Shown: positions 1 to 7,953 of the stretch, one piece after another
How the letters are laid out: each line of letters starts with the position of its first letter
How positions within the stretch are numbered: the stretch's first letter is position 1
NCBI GenBank assembly: GCA_005884125.1
Contig: VAXP01000115.1
Coordinates: 1-43,062, forward strand
Length of the DNA stretch: 43,062 nt
From: Actinomycetota bacterium
Lineage (GTDB): Bacteria; Actinomycetota; Acidimicrobiia; Acidimicrobiales; AC-35
Direction of reading: 5' to 3'
Position numbers and translations under genes: made by a program
The notes under the pieces: model-generated
Told to the model about the DNA's origin: nothing
The model's input: only the letters and a program-made list of their open reading frames with translations
Databases searched by the model: none

Positions 1-296
1 CTCCAGCGAACGAGTTCAACGTCGCCGTTCGGCCCGTAATTGACAAAGGTGAACTCACGGTCCGGCTCGGCGGCGACCACCTTGCAGTGGGTGTCCCAAG
101 TGAACTCCCCGACGGCGTTGTGGCCGGTGAACCAGGCGCCTTCCTTGCCTGCCTGGGCGGCGTCATCCCACGCGCCGGACTGGCATACCGCGCTGAGCTC
201 CCCGATGCGGGTCACGTCGCTGACGATCGAGTACAGCTCAGTAGGCGGTCGGTTGACGGTGATCAAATCGGAATGGTTGTAGCCGGAGACGTCCAT
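1..296 (-). CDS. SRPBCC (polyketide cyclase/START-like) family protein, C-terminus cut by window edge
   Basis: Reading leftward from an ATG at 296-294 gives an uninterrupted 98-codon frame that runs off position 1. It begins MDVSGYNHSDLITVNRPPTE and continues through LYSIVSDVTRIGELSAVC and a segment ending in FVNYGPNGDVELVRW. The order 'substrate-binding beta strand, PPTELYSIVSDVTRIGELS helix, WxGHN strand' is typical of the SRPBCC/polyketide-cyclase fold, which binds hydrophobic ligands in a central cavity. The family is functionally diverse, so ligand and reaction are unknown. A second SRPBCC gene lies at 3686. The overlapping plus-strand frames here are antisense shadows. Confidence 0.72.
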   Translation of the reverse strand, partial: MDVSGYNHSDLITVNRPPTELYSIVSDVTRIGELSAVCQSGAWDDAAQAGKEGAWFTGHNAVGEFTWDTHCKVVAAEPDREFTFVNYGPNGDVELVRW

Positions 297-585
297 AGCC
301 CGGACCTTATCTACCGATCGAGCGCCTTCGCGATCCACAGCTCTTCGCCGGGCGGGCACTCGCCTTCCTTACACCTGCCACAGGCCAGGGCATGGAGCGC
401 TCCGCCGGCCACACCCACCGACGCCTCGTGGACGCTCGCGTGCCGTTCGGGCCCCCGGCCCTGTTCCGGTTGGACAATCGGGGCGGCTATAGGTGTGGGC
501 CGGATGGAGGGCGGTACCGTCGCTCCGGCTCGGCTCCCGCTGACCGCTCGATGATGATGGAACCAGGCTGATCCGGAGGGCTCAG
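297..585. other. Intergenic stretch, no gene recognised
   Basis: The 289 bp between the divergent SRPBCC and thioesterase genes contain only a plus-strand open frame (from 87) with no recognisable protein features and an arginine/proline/serine-rich composition typical of non-coding GC-rich frames. Promoters for both flanking genes must lie here, but I see no convincing -35/-10 pair. Confidence 0.4.
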
Positions 586-993
586 GTGGTCGACAACAAG
601 AAGACCGTAGGGACCCCGTTTCAGCAGTCGCTGGGCTTCAGGTGGAGCGGTGTCGAGGGGGATCCCACCTCGGTTGTGGTCGAGATGCAGATGAGGGACG
701 ACCTGCGAGGTCCGGCAGGCTCTCTCGAAGGCGGTGTTGTATCAACCTTGGCCGACGTCGCAGGTGCTTCGGCAGCTGCCCGCGCTGTCGGTACCGCGCT
801 CGTCGCCACCGAACAGATCTCGATCTCCCTCCTTGCTCCAGGACGCGAGGGGCCGATTCGGGCCACAGGTGTGACCCTTCGGGTCGGGCGCCACGACGCG
901 GTTGCAGAGGTCCGCATCGTCGATAGGGGCAACGACAACCGGTTGATGGCAGTTGCCCTCGTCACGGTCAGGGTGCTTGCCGACCGAAACTGA
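586..993 (+). CDS. PaaI-family hotdog thioesterase
   Basis: This 135-residue protein has the size and layout of single-hotdog PaaI/YbgC-type acyl-CoA thioesterases. After an N-terminal strand comes GPAGSLEGGVVSTLADVAG (about residues 44-62), the central hotdog helix with the GGxxxxLxD pattern. The catalytic-helix Asp is present (LADVAG), and it is followed by TEQISISLLAPG and a long C-terminal strand RIVDRGNDNRLMAVALVTVRV. The family hydrolyses small or aromatic acyl-CoA thioesters; the substrate here is unknown. The GTG start at 586 is favoured because GGAGG at 575-579 sits about 6 nt upstream. A larger thioesterase-like gene lies on the opposite strand at 1271-2137. Confidence 0.8.
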   Translation: MVDNKKTVGTPFQQSLGFRWSGVEGDPTSVVVEMQMRDDLRGPAGSLEGGVVSTLADVAGASAAARAVGTALVATEQISISLLAPGREGPIRATGVTLRVGRHDAVAEVRIVDRGNDNRLMAVALVTVRVLADRN

Positions 994-1270
994 GGCTCAG
1001 TGCCCTCCCGACCCTCTTCCGAATCGTCGACGTCGCACTCGAGAAGCCGTTCGGTCTCCCCTTGTGGCCCGGCGCGACCGTGAGACGGGCACCGGCGAGT
1101 TCAGAGAGCTCTACCTCGACTGTGACGAGCCTCCGAGCTGGGTCGAGGTGCTGATGGCGCTGTCATGAGCAGCCGGTCCCGGCGGAGCGTCGGAGTGACG
1201 CGGGTGCTCGCGCCGGGGAACGGTGTCTCCGTACGCCGGCGCCAGGCGACGTCGCCTGCTCGCCCCCCCA
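994..1270. other. Convergent intergenic region, no gene recognised
   Basis: These 277 bp separate the convergent ends of the PaaI-like gene and the double-hotdog thioesterase gene. Short plus-strand fragments (for example the one ending ...PPSWVEVLMALS at 1168) look slightly protein-like but have no start or partner sequence, so they may be remnants or chance. No terminator hairpin with a T-run was seen. Confidence 0.35.
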
Positions 1271-2137
1271 TCAGTTGTCTTGGGGATGGGCCGGCCCGCG
1301 CCGGCAGAACAGCTGAGCCCCTCCCGACGCGGCTAGACGCCCGTGGGTGGTCCATACACATACCTCGGTACCAATCAGTCCGTCAGCTGCCACCGGCGCG
1401 CGAGCATCGACGAGGAGCCACTCGCTTTCCGAGGCATCGGCATGGAACCGTGCGGTCACGTCGAGGTTCGGGGCAAGGAAGCGTCCGCGCTCGGTGGCAG
1501 GGACGCCGTTGGCCGCTGCGGGCCATGCCCAGGTGTCAAGCAGGATGAGCGATCGGCACGCGTCCACCCATGGATCCGCGAATGTGGCCGTGGGGACGAA
1601 TCGCATCCACGCCCGCGCCTTGTGAGCGCCACCCGGGAACGCCGCCAGCTCTTCCTGGGAGCGCCACTCGAGCGGCTTCTGTTGCAGGTTGCGCGCGAAC
1701 GCGAACGGGGACCGGGGAGCCTCCGGCTCGTGCGCCAGTCTCTCCTCCACCGACGGGACCTCGGCTGGACTGGCGACGTCGGGGGCGGACGACTCGTCCC
1801 ACTCGTAGCCCTCGAGGCCGCTCGCGATGGCCCACACGGTGGCGTCGGCGATCGGAACGGCATCCTGGGACATGTGCACCCGCACCGCGGCCGTACGCCG
1901 GGTCGATCGCAGCACGGTGACGTCCAGATCGACGTGGTCGAACCGGCCGACGGAGAGGTAGTGACAAGCGACGGTGACGGGTCGCGCCAGACCAACCGCA
2001 GCCCCGGCGGCCCGGAGGCACACGGAAGCGACGTAGCCACCGTTCGGCCCCCAGATGTCCCACTCGTCCGATAGACGAGCGCCCCAGCGGTCCTCGCTGG
2101 CCTGCGTGACCGAGGTGTCCTCGGCGAGATCTCCCAT
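1271..2137 (-). CDS. Double-hotdog acyl-CoA thioesterase (TesB-like) family protein
   Basis: The 288-residue product has two hotdog halves. The first contains WGPNGGYVASVCLRAAGAAV, the hotdog helix with the NGGY signature of the TesB-like 'thioesterase family protein' group, followed by RPVTVACHYLSVGRFDHVDL. The second half contains DTWAWPAAANG and LAPNLDVTARFHADASESEW, then LVDARAPVAADGLIGTEVCVW. The family hydrolyses acyl-CoA. ATG 2137 (MGDLAEDTS) is preferred over the upstream ORF start because the preceding 23 codons (MTRCARRHDLRLDL...) are basic and unlike the family N-terminus. It stands alone on the minus strand, with the patatin-like gene 283 bp upstream. Confidence 0.8.
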   Translation of the reverse strand: MGDLAEDTSVTQASEDRWGARLSDEWDIWGPNGGYVASVCLRAAGAAVGLARPVTVACHYLSVGRFDHVDLDVTVLRSTRRTAAVRVHMSQDAVPIADATVWAIASGLEGYEWDESSAPDVASPAEVPSVEERLAHEPEAPRSPFAFARNLQQKPLEWRSQEELAAFPGGAHKARAWMRFVPTATFADPWVDACRSLILLDTWAWPAAANGVPATERGRFLAPNLDVTARFHADASESEWLLVDARAPVAADGLIGTEVCVWTTHGRLAASGGAQLFCRRGPAHPQDN

Positions 2138-2420
2138 CACATCGCATCCTGGCACAGGGACCACGAGGTCGAGTCGGAGATCGTGACGCCGAGCGCATCT
2201 CGTCAATCAGCACTCGAGACGTAGCCGCGTTTAACGAAGGTACGACATCGGATGGCGAAGTCAGCGGTGCCTATCGCAGAACATCGACGTGCGACGGCGG
2301 GATCGCCTCGCCCAGATCGCCGGCTCGGAGACAGCGCCGGACTTCAATCCGCGCTTGGTTGTCATGTCCGTTCTTGTGAGCTCGCCCGGCGGCCCTTCGC
2401 ACCGGCCCCGAACCCGTCGA
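2138..2420. other. Intergenic stretch upstream of the TesB-like gene, no gene recognised
   Basis: This 283-bp gap lies between the patatin-like gene (stop at 2421) and the thioesterase start at 2137, both on the minus strand. Plus-strand frames here are arginine- and proline-rich and have no family features. A promoter for the thioesterase gene is expected, but none is convincing by eye. Confidence 0.35.
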
Positions 2421-3449
2421 TCAGGGAACTTCGCCTTGACCGCTTGGTCCCTCAGCCGAGAGTCGCTCCGGCCTCCCGCCAGGGTCGCCGACGCTCGAGC
2501 TCGCGGACGAGAACTGCGCGGCCTCTCGCGAGCGGATCCGGGCTGGCCTTAGCCGAAGGAGGGCTTTGACCTGTCCCGCCGCCTGGCGTCCGTCGGCAAC
2601 TCCCGCCTCGGCGGCCTTGGCGCGCAGGGCGGGGTTCATGAGGTCCATGCCGATGCCGGCCACCACCTCCCCGCCGGTGACCATGACCACCGGCATGCCC
2701 TTGTCTGCCAGCTCCTCCAGCTCGACCTGACGGACCAGTTGGGGTGGCATGGCCGCGTTCGGGCCGACGAAGAGGATCCCGTCCAGGGCCTTCTCTCCGG
2801 CGAGGCCGGCCATGTACCCGCCCCTGGGTCCATCCACGTAGTGCTTCCCGCGGAAGCTCACGGGCGGGAAGAAACAGGGAATGGCGCACGAGGAGGCGAC
2901 GGCGCGGACAAGACCGATCCCGTCGTCGCGGCTCCACAGGACGCTGCGACCGGTCTCGGCCTCGGCCGTCGTCACCCGCAGGTCCACCCCGGGCCACCCG
3001 TCGGCACCGAGGAAGGACCGGAAGGACTCCACATAGGCGTCCTCCTCCATGGGGACGTCGGCCTCCAAAGCCATCTGGCCGATCTTGGCCGCCCGCTCCT
3101 CGATCGAGCCTGTGGATGACATCATGGCTTCGAGGATCTCCGGAGGGACTGACCGCGCCTGGCCGGCAGTGCCAGCTCGGTCACCGTCCGGCGCGGTCCT
3201 GCTCGCCGCGGTTGCTGCCTCCGTCGGCCCGCTCGCGCTCGAAGCGGTACGGAGCTGGCTCTCCACCAGATCGACCAGGTCGCGTCCCAGCGCCGCCTGG
3301 GCGCCAGCTACGGACCCAGCCGAGCTGCCCACAATGACGGCGGCGGATGTGGGGTCCAGGCCCGCCGCCTCCTGCAGGCCGGCGAGTACCCCCAGCTCCC
3401 AGGCGATGCCCACCAGCCCGCCTCCGCCCATCACCAGACCGAGGTTCAC
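2421..3449 (-). CDS. Patatin-like phospholipase/lipase
   Basis: The protein opens with the patatin oxyanion loop (GLVMGGGGLVGIAWELGVL, residues 3-21) and has the nucleophile elbow GSSAG (about 42-46), which supplies the catalytic Ser. The catalytic Asp is in YVDGPRGG, where the usual DGG/DGA is DGP, a small deviation. Patatins hydrolyse acyl esters of phospholipids or glycerides with a Ser-Asp dyad. A low-complexity linker (ASSASGPTEAATAASRTAPD) separates the elbow from the middle of the domain. The last 50 or so residues are Arg/Ser-rich and unlike a folded end, so the original C-terminus may have been lost by frameshift. GTG 3449 is preceded by GGGGGATCGGA. 342 aa. Confidence 0.82.
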   Translation of the reverse strand: MNLGLVMGGGGLVGIAWELGVLAGLQEAAGLDPTSAAVIVGSSAGSVAGAQAALGRDLVDLVESQLRTASSASGPTEAATAASRTAPDGDRAGTAGQARSVPPEILEAMMSSTGSIEERAAKIGQMALEADVPMEEDAYVESFRSFLGADGWPGVDLRVTTAEAETGRSVLWSRDDGIGLVRAVASSCAIPCFFPPVSFRGKHYVDGPRGGYMAGLAGEKALDGILFVGPNAAMPPQLVRQVELEELADKGMPVVMVTGGEVVAGIGMDLMNPALRAKAAEAGVADGRQAAGQVKALLRLRPARIRSREAAQFSSASSSVGDPGGRPERLSAEGPSGQGEVP

Positions 3450-3685
3450 TCCGATCCCCCTGCGGCTCGACGCGATGAGACGCAGAGGTTAGCCCTCTTC
3501 CGCGGCCGCAGCCCTGGCTGGTCGCGGCCGATTCGGAATGCCCGGGACGAAGATGACCCTGTCAGAACGCTGCCATTGTCACCGCGGTCGCCATCCCGCG
3601 CACATCCGCCCACGGTGCGGCTTCCGACGTAGGCAAGACGTCCCGTGCGGCGATGAGTTCGGGCCCGGCGAACCGTCTCACTGGT

Positions 3686-4159
3686 ATGGAAACCGAGCGC
3701 GTTACCGCGTCCACGACGATCGAGGCCGCCCCGGAGGCGGTGTTCGCGGTGCTGGCCGACCCGTCGGCCCACGCCGACATCGACGGCACCGGATGGGTGC
3801 GCGAGGCCCTGGACGTCGACCGCATTACCGCCGCTGGCCAGGTGTTCCGGATGGCGATGTACCACCCGAACCACCCGGACAAGGACTACAAGATCGCCAA
3901 CCTGGTCGAGGTGTTCGACGAGCCGCGGGCCATCGCGTGGAAGCCCGGGACGGAGTCGCCCGAGACGGTAGAACTCAGCTTCGGCGGCTGGATCTGGCGA
4001 TACGACCTCGAGGCGACGGACCCGTCGCGGACCACGGTGACACTGACCTACGACTGGTCAGCGGTCCCCGCCCAGGTGCGCGAGTACCTCGAGTTCCCGC
4101 CGTTCGGACAGGACCACCTCGACAACTCACTGCAGCACCTGTCCGACCTCGTCGCCTAG
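3686..4159 (+). CDS. SRPBCC family protein
   Basis: This 157-residue single-domain protein starts METERVTASTTIEAAPEAVF, a standard SRPBCC N-terminus (strand then 'APEAVFAVLADPS' helix). It continues through WVREALDVDRITAAGQVFRM, LVEVFDEPRAIAWKPGTES and WRYDLEATDPSRTTVTLTYD, and ends with a long amphipathic helix (FGQDHLDNSLQHLSDLVA), which packs over the ligand cavity in this fold. Ligand and reaction are unknown. ATG 3686 is chosen because the family alignment starts there; an in-frame ATG at 3653 would add 11 unremarkable residues. No clear Shine-Dalgarno precedes either start. It is divergent from the patatin-like gene. Confidence 0.78.
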   Translation: METERVTASTTIEAAPEAVFAVLADPSAHADIDGTGWVREALDVDRITAAGQVFRMAMYHPNHPDKDYKIANLVEVFDEPRAIAWKPGTESPETVELSFGGWIWRYDLEATDPSRTTVTLTYDWSAVPAQVREYLEFPPFGQDHLDNSLQHLSDLVA

Positions 4160-4379
4160 GTGTGGCCGCCTGAAAACGGTCGCCCGTCCCGGGCACTGGT
4201 AGGTGACGATCAGGGGAATGGCCGCGCGCCCCTGCGGCGCTGTCTCTCCGAGAGCTGCAAGACATCGACGGATACGGGCGCGCAACCACGGACGAGGTGG
4301 GTGTCCCGAATGTCCGCACGAGTTGAGCGCCTTCCCGCCAGACGGTCCCTTTGGGAGGCACACCGGCTGTCGCCGCTCG

Positions 4380-5276
4380 TCAACGGTAGGGCGTCAGGTC
4401 AGCCCGGGGGTAGCGCGCTTGGGTGTCGGCCAAGGTCTGCTCGTCCCAGTACGGATCGCCCGGAGCGGGGAACCCGAACACCGTCCGCTCGCGGGGAGTG
4501 GCCCGCTCGATGAGCTCGCCCCAGTCCGGACTGAGCGAGTGCGTGGCCCAGCCGACCCGGCCCGTCCAGCGCGGTCCCCACACGTCGTAGTTCGCGAGCA
4601 GGGAAAACCGGGCCGAGCGGTCGCCGGTCATGCGCGACCCACGGTGCACGATGTCGGGCCGGAAGCAGAACAGCGTCCCCGCCGGACCAGTCACCGAGAC
4701 CTCCTCTTCGGCGAAGGCGCCGGCCGGGAGGTAGTTCGTGACGTACTCATTCGCCGATCCGTCGAGCGCGTCCGGCCAGTAGGGGACGCTCTCTCCGACG
4801 CGCAGGGGGACGACCTTCGTTGGGCCGTCCTCTTCACTCACGTCTGAGAGGAGGATCCAGCTCGTCATCTGCGCGGCCGGGTCGGATCGCTTGGGGACGA
4901 CGAGGCTGTGGTTGCCGAAGTCGCGGTGCTGGCGCTGGTCGTAGTCGACGGCCCCGGCGTACTTGGCCCACAGCTCCGCCTCGTAGAGACGCAGGTCGGC
5001 CGAGCCCAGGAAACGCTCGGCCAGGTCGAGGAGGTCAGGATGAAAGACCAGCCGGTTCAGGTCCCACGATCGCCACGGGGCCCTGATGAGGCCATCCCAT
5101 TGGCTCGTCGCCAGCCAGGCGTGAGCAGCCGGGTTCGCGAAGTACTCCTCGGGCCGGGGGTAGTGGAGCCATAGGGCTTCCTGGGCTGCCGCCAGTTCGT
5201 CGGCCCCAAGGAAGCTCTCGAACACCAGATAGCCCCGCTCCCGCAACTCCGCCAAACAACGGTCCGGCGCCCTCAT
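4380..5276 (-). CDS. Phytanoyl-CoA dioxygenase (PhyH)-like Fe(II)/2-oxoglutarate oxygenase
   Basis: This 298-residue protein has the PhyH plan. The N-terminus (RGYLVFESFLGADELAAAQE) has the 'GY.V...FL...E' start, a metal-binding HxD appears in QHRDFGNHSLVVP (His and Asp two apart), and the distal iron-binding His is in DIVHRGSRM, followed by the 2-oxoglutarate-binding Arg in DRSARFSLLANYDVWGP. FCFRPDIVHRGS is the usual strand before the distal His. The family hydroxylates acyl-CoA or diverse small molecules with O2, Fe(II) and 2-oxoglutarate; the substrate is unknown. It starts at ATG 5276, divergent from the kinase-like gene at 5374. Confidence 0.85.
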   Translation of the reverse strand: MRAPDRCLAELRERGYLVFESFLGADELAAAQEALWLHYPRPEEYFANPAAHAWLATSQWDGLIRAPWRSWDLNRLVFHPDLLDLAERFLGSADLRLYEAELWAKYAGAVDYDQRQHRDFGNHSLVVPKRSDPAAQMTSWILLSDVSEEDGPTKVVPLRVGESVPYWPDALDGSANEYVTNYLPAGAFAEEEVSVTGPAGTLFCFRPDIVHRGSRMTGDRSARFSLLANYDVWGPRWTGRVGWATHSLSPDWGELIERATPRERTVFGFPAPGDPYWDEQTLADTQARYPRADLTPYR

Positions 5277-5360
5277 CGACGCCGAACGCTACCCGGGGTA
5301 TGTATCCGACGCCGATCCCGCCATTCGTTCTTCGATCGAGGGGAGGCGCGGACGGCTCCC

Positions 5361-5366
5361 TAGAGT
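5361..5366 (+). promoter_or_regulatory. Candidate -10 element for a leaderless transcript
   Basis: TAGAGT lies 7 nt before the GTG at 5374, the distance expected if transcription starts on the first base of the start codon. No strong -35 is visible. The inference rests on similar spacing at several other genes in this window. Confidence 0.35.
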
Positions 5367-5373
5367 GCCGGGA

Positions 5374-6237
5374 GTGGACGCATCGGAGCTTCCGCGAGCG
5401 GTGGCCGCGTGCAGGGCGGCAGCCGCCGCATGCGGTCTGCGCGTCGATGACGCGGTCGTGCTGAACGATTCGAACCGGCTTGCGGTGCATCTTCAGCCGT
5501 GTGACGTACTCGCTCGTGTCGCGCCTCGCGCCCGGCAGAACGGCGCCGAGTTCGAGGTCGAGGTCGCTCAGCGACTAGTCGAGACCGGCGCACCGCTGGC
5601 GACGCTCGATCCTCGGGTCGAGCCGCGCGTCTACGAGCAGGACGACTTCGCCGTCACGCTGTGGACCCACTACGACACTGTGCCGCCGCACGACATCGCG
5701 CCGGACGAGTACGCGAGCGCGCTCGAGCGGTTGCACGCCGGGATGCGGCAGGCGGAGCTGACCGGCGACTGGCTGCCGCACTTCATGGATCGAGTCGACG
5801 ACGCGCAGCGCCTGGTCGACGACCCCACCAACAACCCTGAAATCGCCGGCGCCGATCGCGAGCTGCTCGGCACGACGTTGAGAACAATGAGGCTCGCGAT
5901 CATCGACCGAGGTGCGTCCGAGCAGCTGCTGCACGGCGAGCCGCACCCCGGCAACGTGCTCAGGACGAGCGGCGGGCTGCTGTTCGTCGACCTCGAGACG
6001 TGCTGCCGCGGGCCCATCGAGTTCGACATCGCTCATGCGACCATTAACGCCAGCGGGCCGCCGATCGAGGTCGGCGCGCTCTATGCCGGTGCCGATCAAT
6101 CGCTGGTCCGCGAGTGCTGGATCCTCATGCTGGCGATGGTCACTGCGTGGCGCTGCGAGCCGGGTGACGATCTCCCGAACGGCCGCGCCTTGGCGATGGG
6201 CTGGATCCGTGAGCTGCGCGCCGCGCTCGAGCCATGA
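5374..6237 (+). CDS. Aminoglycoside phosphotransferase (APH)-family kinase-like protein
   Basis: The 287-residue protein has the APH/choline-kinase C-lobe. The catalytic loop reads LLHGEPHPGNVL, matching HGDxHxxN except that the catalytic Asp is Glu, and the metal-binding segment is LLFVDLETCCRGPIEFDIAH. The N-lobe has LAVHLQPCDVLARVAPRARQNGAEF followed by VEVAQRLVETGAP. The family phosphorylates hydroxyls of small molecules. HGE variants occur in some actinobacterial family members to my recollection, so activity is not excluded, and an antibiotic substrate should not be assumed. GTG 5374 is preferred over GTG 5365 because a TAGAGT hexamer overlaps the latter. It is divergent from the PhyH-like gene. 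Confidence 0.75.
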   Translation: MDASELPRAVAACRAAAAACGLRVDDAVVLNDSNRLAVHLQPCDVLARVAPRARQNGAEFEVEVAQRLVETGAPLATLDPRVEPRVYEQDDFAVTLWTHYDTVPPHDIAPDEYASALERLHAGMRQAELTGDWLPHFMDRVDDAQRLVDDPTNNPEIAGADRELLGTTLRTMRLAIIDRGASEQLLHGEPHPGNVLRTSGGLLFVDLETCCRGPIEFDIAHATINASGPPIEVGALYAGADQSLVRECWILMLAMVTAWRCEPGDDLPNGRALAMGWIRELRAALEP

Positions 6238-6403
6238 GCGTGCTCACGTCGGGAACCGGAACATGAGGCGCCTCCTGCCGAGGGGAGAGCCGCCGGTGCG
6301 CGCACCTCCGCTCCGGCTGAGCGATCCGGCCATGCTCGCTCCCTGGAGCGGTCGGGTTTGGCAGGCTCTTCTGCGTGCTGCGCGCCGAGACCGAAGGGGT
6401 GGC

Positions 6404-7330
6404 GTGGTGAAGACGTTCGTCCTCGGCGGAACGGGAGCAATCGGACGCCCGGCCGTCGACAGCCTCGTCGCTGCTGGGCACGACGTGAGCGCTCTGGTCC
6501 GAAGCCGAGAGCGAGCGTTCGAGCTGCAGGCGCGGGGGGCGCGACCAGTCGAGGTGTCGATGTTCGACGTACCCGGGCTCTCACTGGCCTTCGCCGGTCA
6601 CGATGCCGTGGTGAACCTGGCCTCGGCGATGCCGTCCACCCTCCAGTTCGTACGGCTCAGGGCGTGGCGTGCCACCCAGCGGATCCGCACAGAAGGATCG
6701 GCCAACGTCGTCGACGCCGCCCTGGCCGCGGAGGTCGGCATCCTCGTCCAGGAATCGGTGGCGATGCTCTATGCCGACCACGGCAATGGGTGGGTCGATG
6801 AGCAGGCCCCTGTCGACCACTATCCGATGGCACGCGGCAATCACGCCGCTGAGGCGAGCGCCAATCGGTTCACCGCCACCGGTCGTACCGGGATCATCCT
6901 TCGCTTCGGCTTGTTCTACGGCCCCGGAGCACGGCACAGCGAGCAGTTCGTCGCTATGGCACGGATTGGCGTCGTGCCCGTGCTCGGCCACCCGGACGGC
7001 TATCTGTCCTCGATCCACGTCACCGACGGCGGCCGAGCCGTGGCTGCGCTGCTGGCGGCGGCTGCCGGCGTATACAACGTCGTGGATGACGAACCGCTCA
7101 CCAAGCGCGATTACGCCACCGCCCTGGCCCGCGCCGCTGGGCATCGCCCATGGCTCAAGGCCCCGGGGCGCCTGGCGCTGCTCCTCGGGCACCGCACGAC
7201 GTCACTCACCCGATCGATCCGCGCCACCAACGACAAGCTCACATCCGCGACGGGGTGGACGCCCGCCTTCACGAGCGCTCGGGAGGGCTGGGCGGCCACC
7301 GCCGAGGCTCTGGCACGCCGAGAACGCTGA
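6404..7330 (+). CDS. NAD(P)-binding epimerase/dehydratase-like (extended SDR) protein
   Basis: The 308-residue protein starts VVKTFVLGGTGAIGRPAVDS, a Rossmann strand with the GxxGxxG dinucleotide-binding loop, and continues with AGHDVSALVRS. Later segments match extended SDRs: HDAVVNLASAMPS (about 65-77), GILVQESVAMLYADHGNGW, ILRFGLFYGPGARH, and SSIHVTDGGRAVAALLAA. The catalytic YxxxK position appears as DHYPMARGNHAAE, with Arg replacing Lys, so ordinary SDR chemistry is uncertain. Related proteins act on nucleotide sugars or serve as NADP sensors. GTG 6404 or 6407 follows GAAGGGG at about the right distance. The kinase-like gene ends 166 bp upstream and a clipped VOC gene follows 44 bp downstream. 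Confidence 0.78.
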   Translation: MVKTFVLGGTGAIGRPAVDSLVAAGHDVSALVRSRERAFELQARGARPVEVSMFDVPGLSLAFAGHDAVVNLASAMPSTLQFVRLRAWRATQRIRTEGSANVVDAALAAEVGILVQESVAMLYADHGNGWVDEQAPVDHYPMARGNHAAEASANRFTATGRTGIILRFGLFYGPGARHSEQFVAMARIGVVPVLGHPDGYLSSIHVTDGGRAVAALLAAAAGVYNVVDDEPLTKRDYATALARAAGHRPWLKAPGRLALLLGHRTTSLTRSIRATNDKLTSATGWTPAFTSAREGWAATAEALARRER

Positions 7331-7374
7331 GGCAACAGGGCCAGGCGGAACGCTCGCGATGCGCCGAGAAGCTG

Positions 7375-7680
7375 ATGCGGTTCTGGCGGGAGGCCCTCGG
7401 CTACCGCGTGCACCATTCAGAGCCGTCCTTGGCCGTCCTTGTCCATGACGTGAATGCTTCCCCGCTCATTCTCCAGCAGGTACCCGAGCCCAAGGTCGGG
7501 AAGAACCGGATGCATGTGGACATCGTCACCGAGAATGTCGGGGTCGAGGTCACGCGGTTGGAGGCGCTCGGCGCACGGCGACTCCACGATGGCGTCCGGA
7601 GCTTCGGACAGGTGCGCTGGGTCACGATGGCAGATCCTGAGAACAACGAGCTCTGTGTATCCACCGGCGTCGAGTGGTGA
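7375..7680 (+). CDS. VOC/glyoxalase-family protein, probably 5'-truncated
   Basis: From ATG 7375 the frame reads MRFWREALGYRVHHSEPSLA, then LILQQVPEPKVGKNRMHVDI and WVTMADPENNELCVSTGVEW, the layout of a single-module VOC (glyoxalase/bleomycin-resistance fold) protein with its second metal-side His (MHVDI) and Glu (NELCV). The usual first strand ending in 'DCADP..L..FW' is missing: the in-frame codons upstream (...RSRCAEKL) preserve only a hint of it and then merge into sequence overlapping the epimerase end. The 101-residue product therefore probably lacks the first beta strand and its metal ligand. It may be a decaying remnant or a cofactor-free binding protein. Confidence 0.6.
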   Translation: MRFWREALGYRVHHSEPSLAVLVHDVNASPLILQQVPEPKVGKNRMHVDIVTENVGVEVTRLEALGARRLHDGVRSFGQVRWVTMADPENNELCVSTGVEW

Positions 7681-7953
7681 GCCATGCCTTGCACCCGCGT
7701 GTGGACGGTTCGGACGTACTCGGCACGGCCGGTCCGTGAGTACAGAACGACGGTCGACTTCGGCTCGGCGACGCCCACCTACCCGGGCTCGGCGAGCTTC
7801 CAACCCAAGGCGAGCGGGCACCAGGGCTACGAGACGGCGATGCGTCCGTTCACGGCGAAGGGCGGATTCACCCGCAGAACCTTGACGTCTTGGGGCTGGG
7901 GGGGCTCTGAGGGCCCGAGCAGGAGCGCTCCGACGGCGGGATCATGACTTCAA
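7681..7953. other. Intergenic stretch, no gene recognised
   Basis: These 273 bp lie between the VOC-like gene and the convergent methyltransferase gene. An 87-codon plus-strand frame (7684-7947) has no family resemblance and a poor composition, and overlapping minus-strand frames are antisense to the VOC gene. Confidence 0.35.

Noticed and set aside
470-493. TTGGAC and TATAGG as a promoter upstream of the PaaI-like gene
   Set aside because: The hexamers are only 12 bp apart, too close for a standard promoter.
87-554. Plus-strand frame overlapping the left-edge SRPBCC gene
   Set aside because: The minus-strand frame gives a recognisable SRPBCC protein. This frame has no family features.
7684-7947. 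87-codon plus-strand frame after the VOC gene
   Set aside because: No hydrophobic core pattern, family similarity or ribosome-binding site; kept as intergenic.
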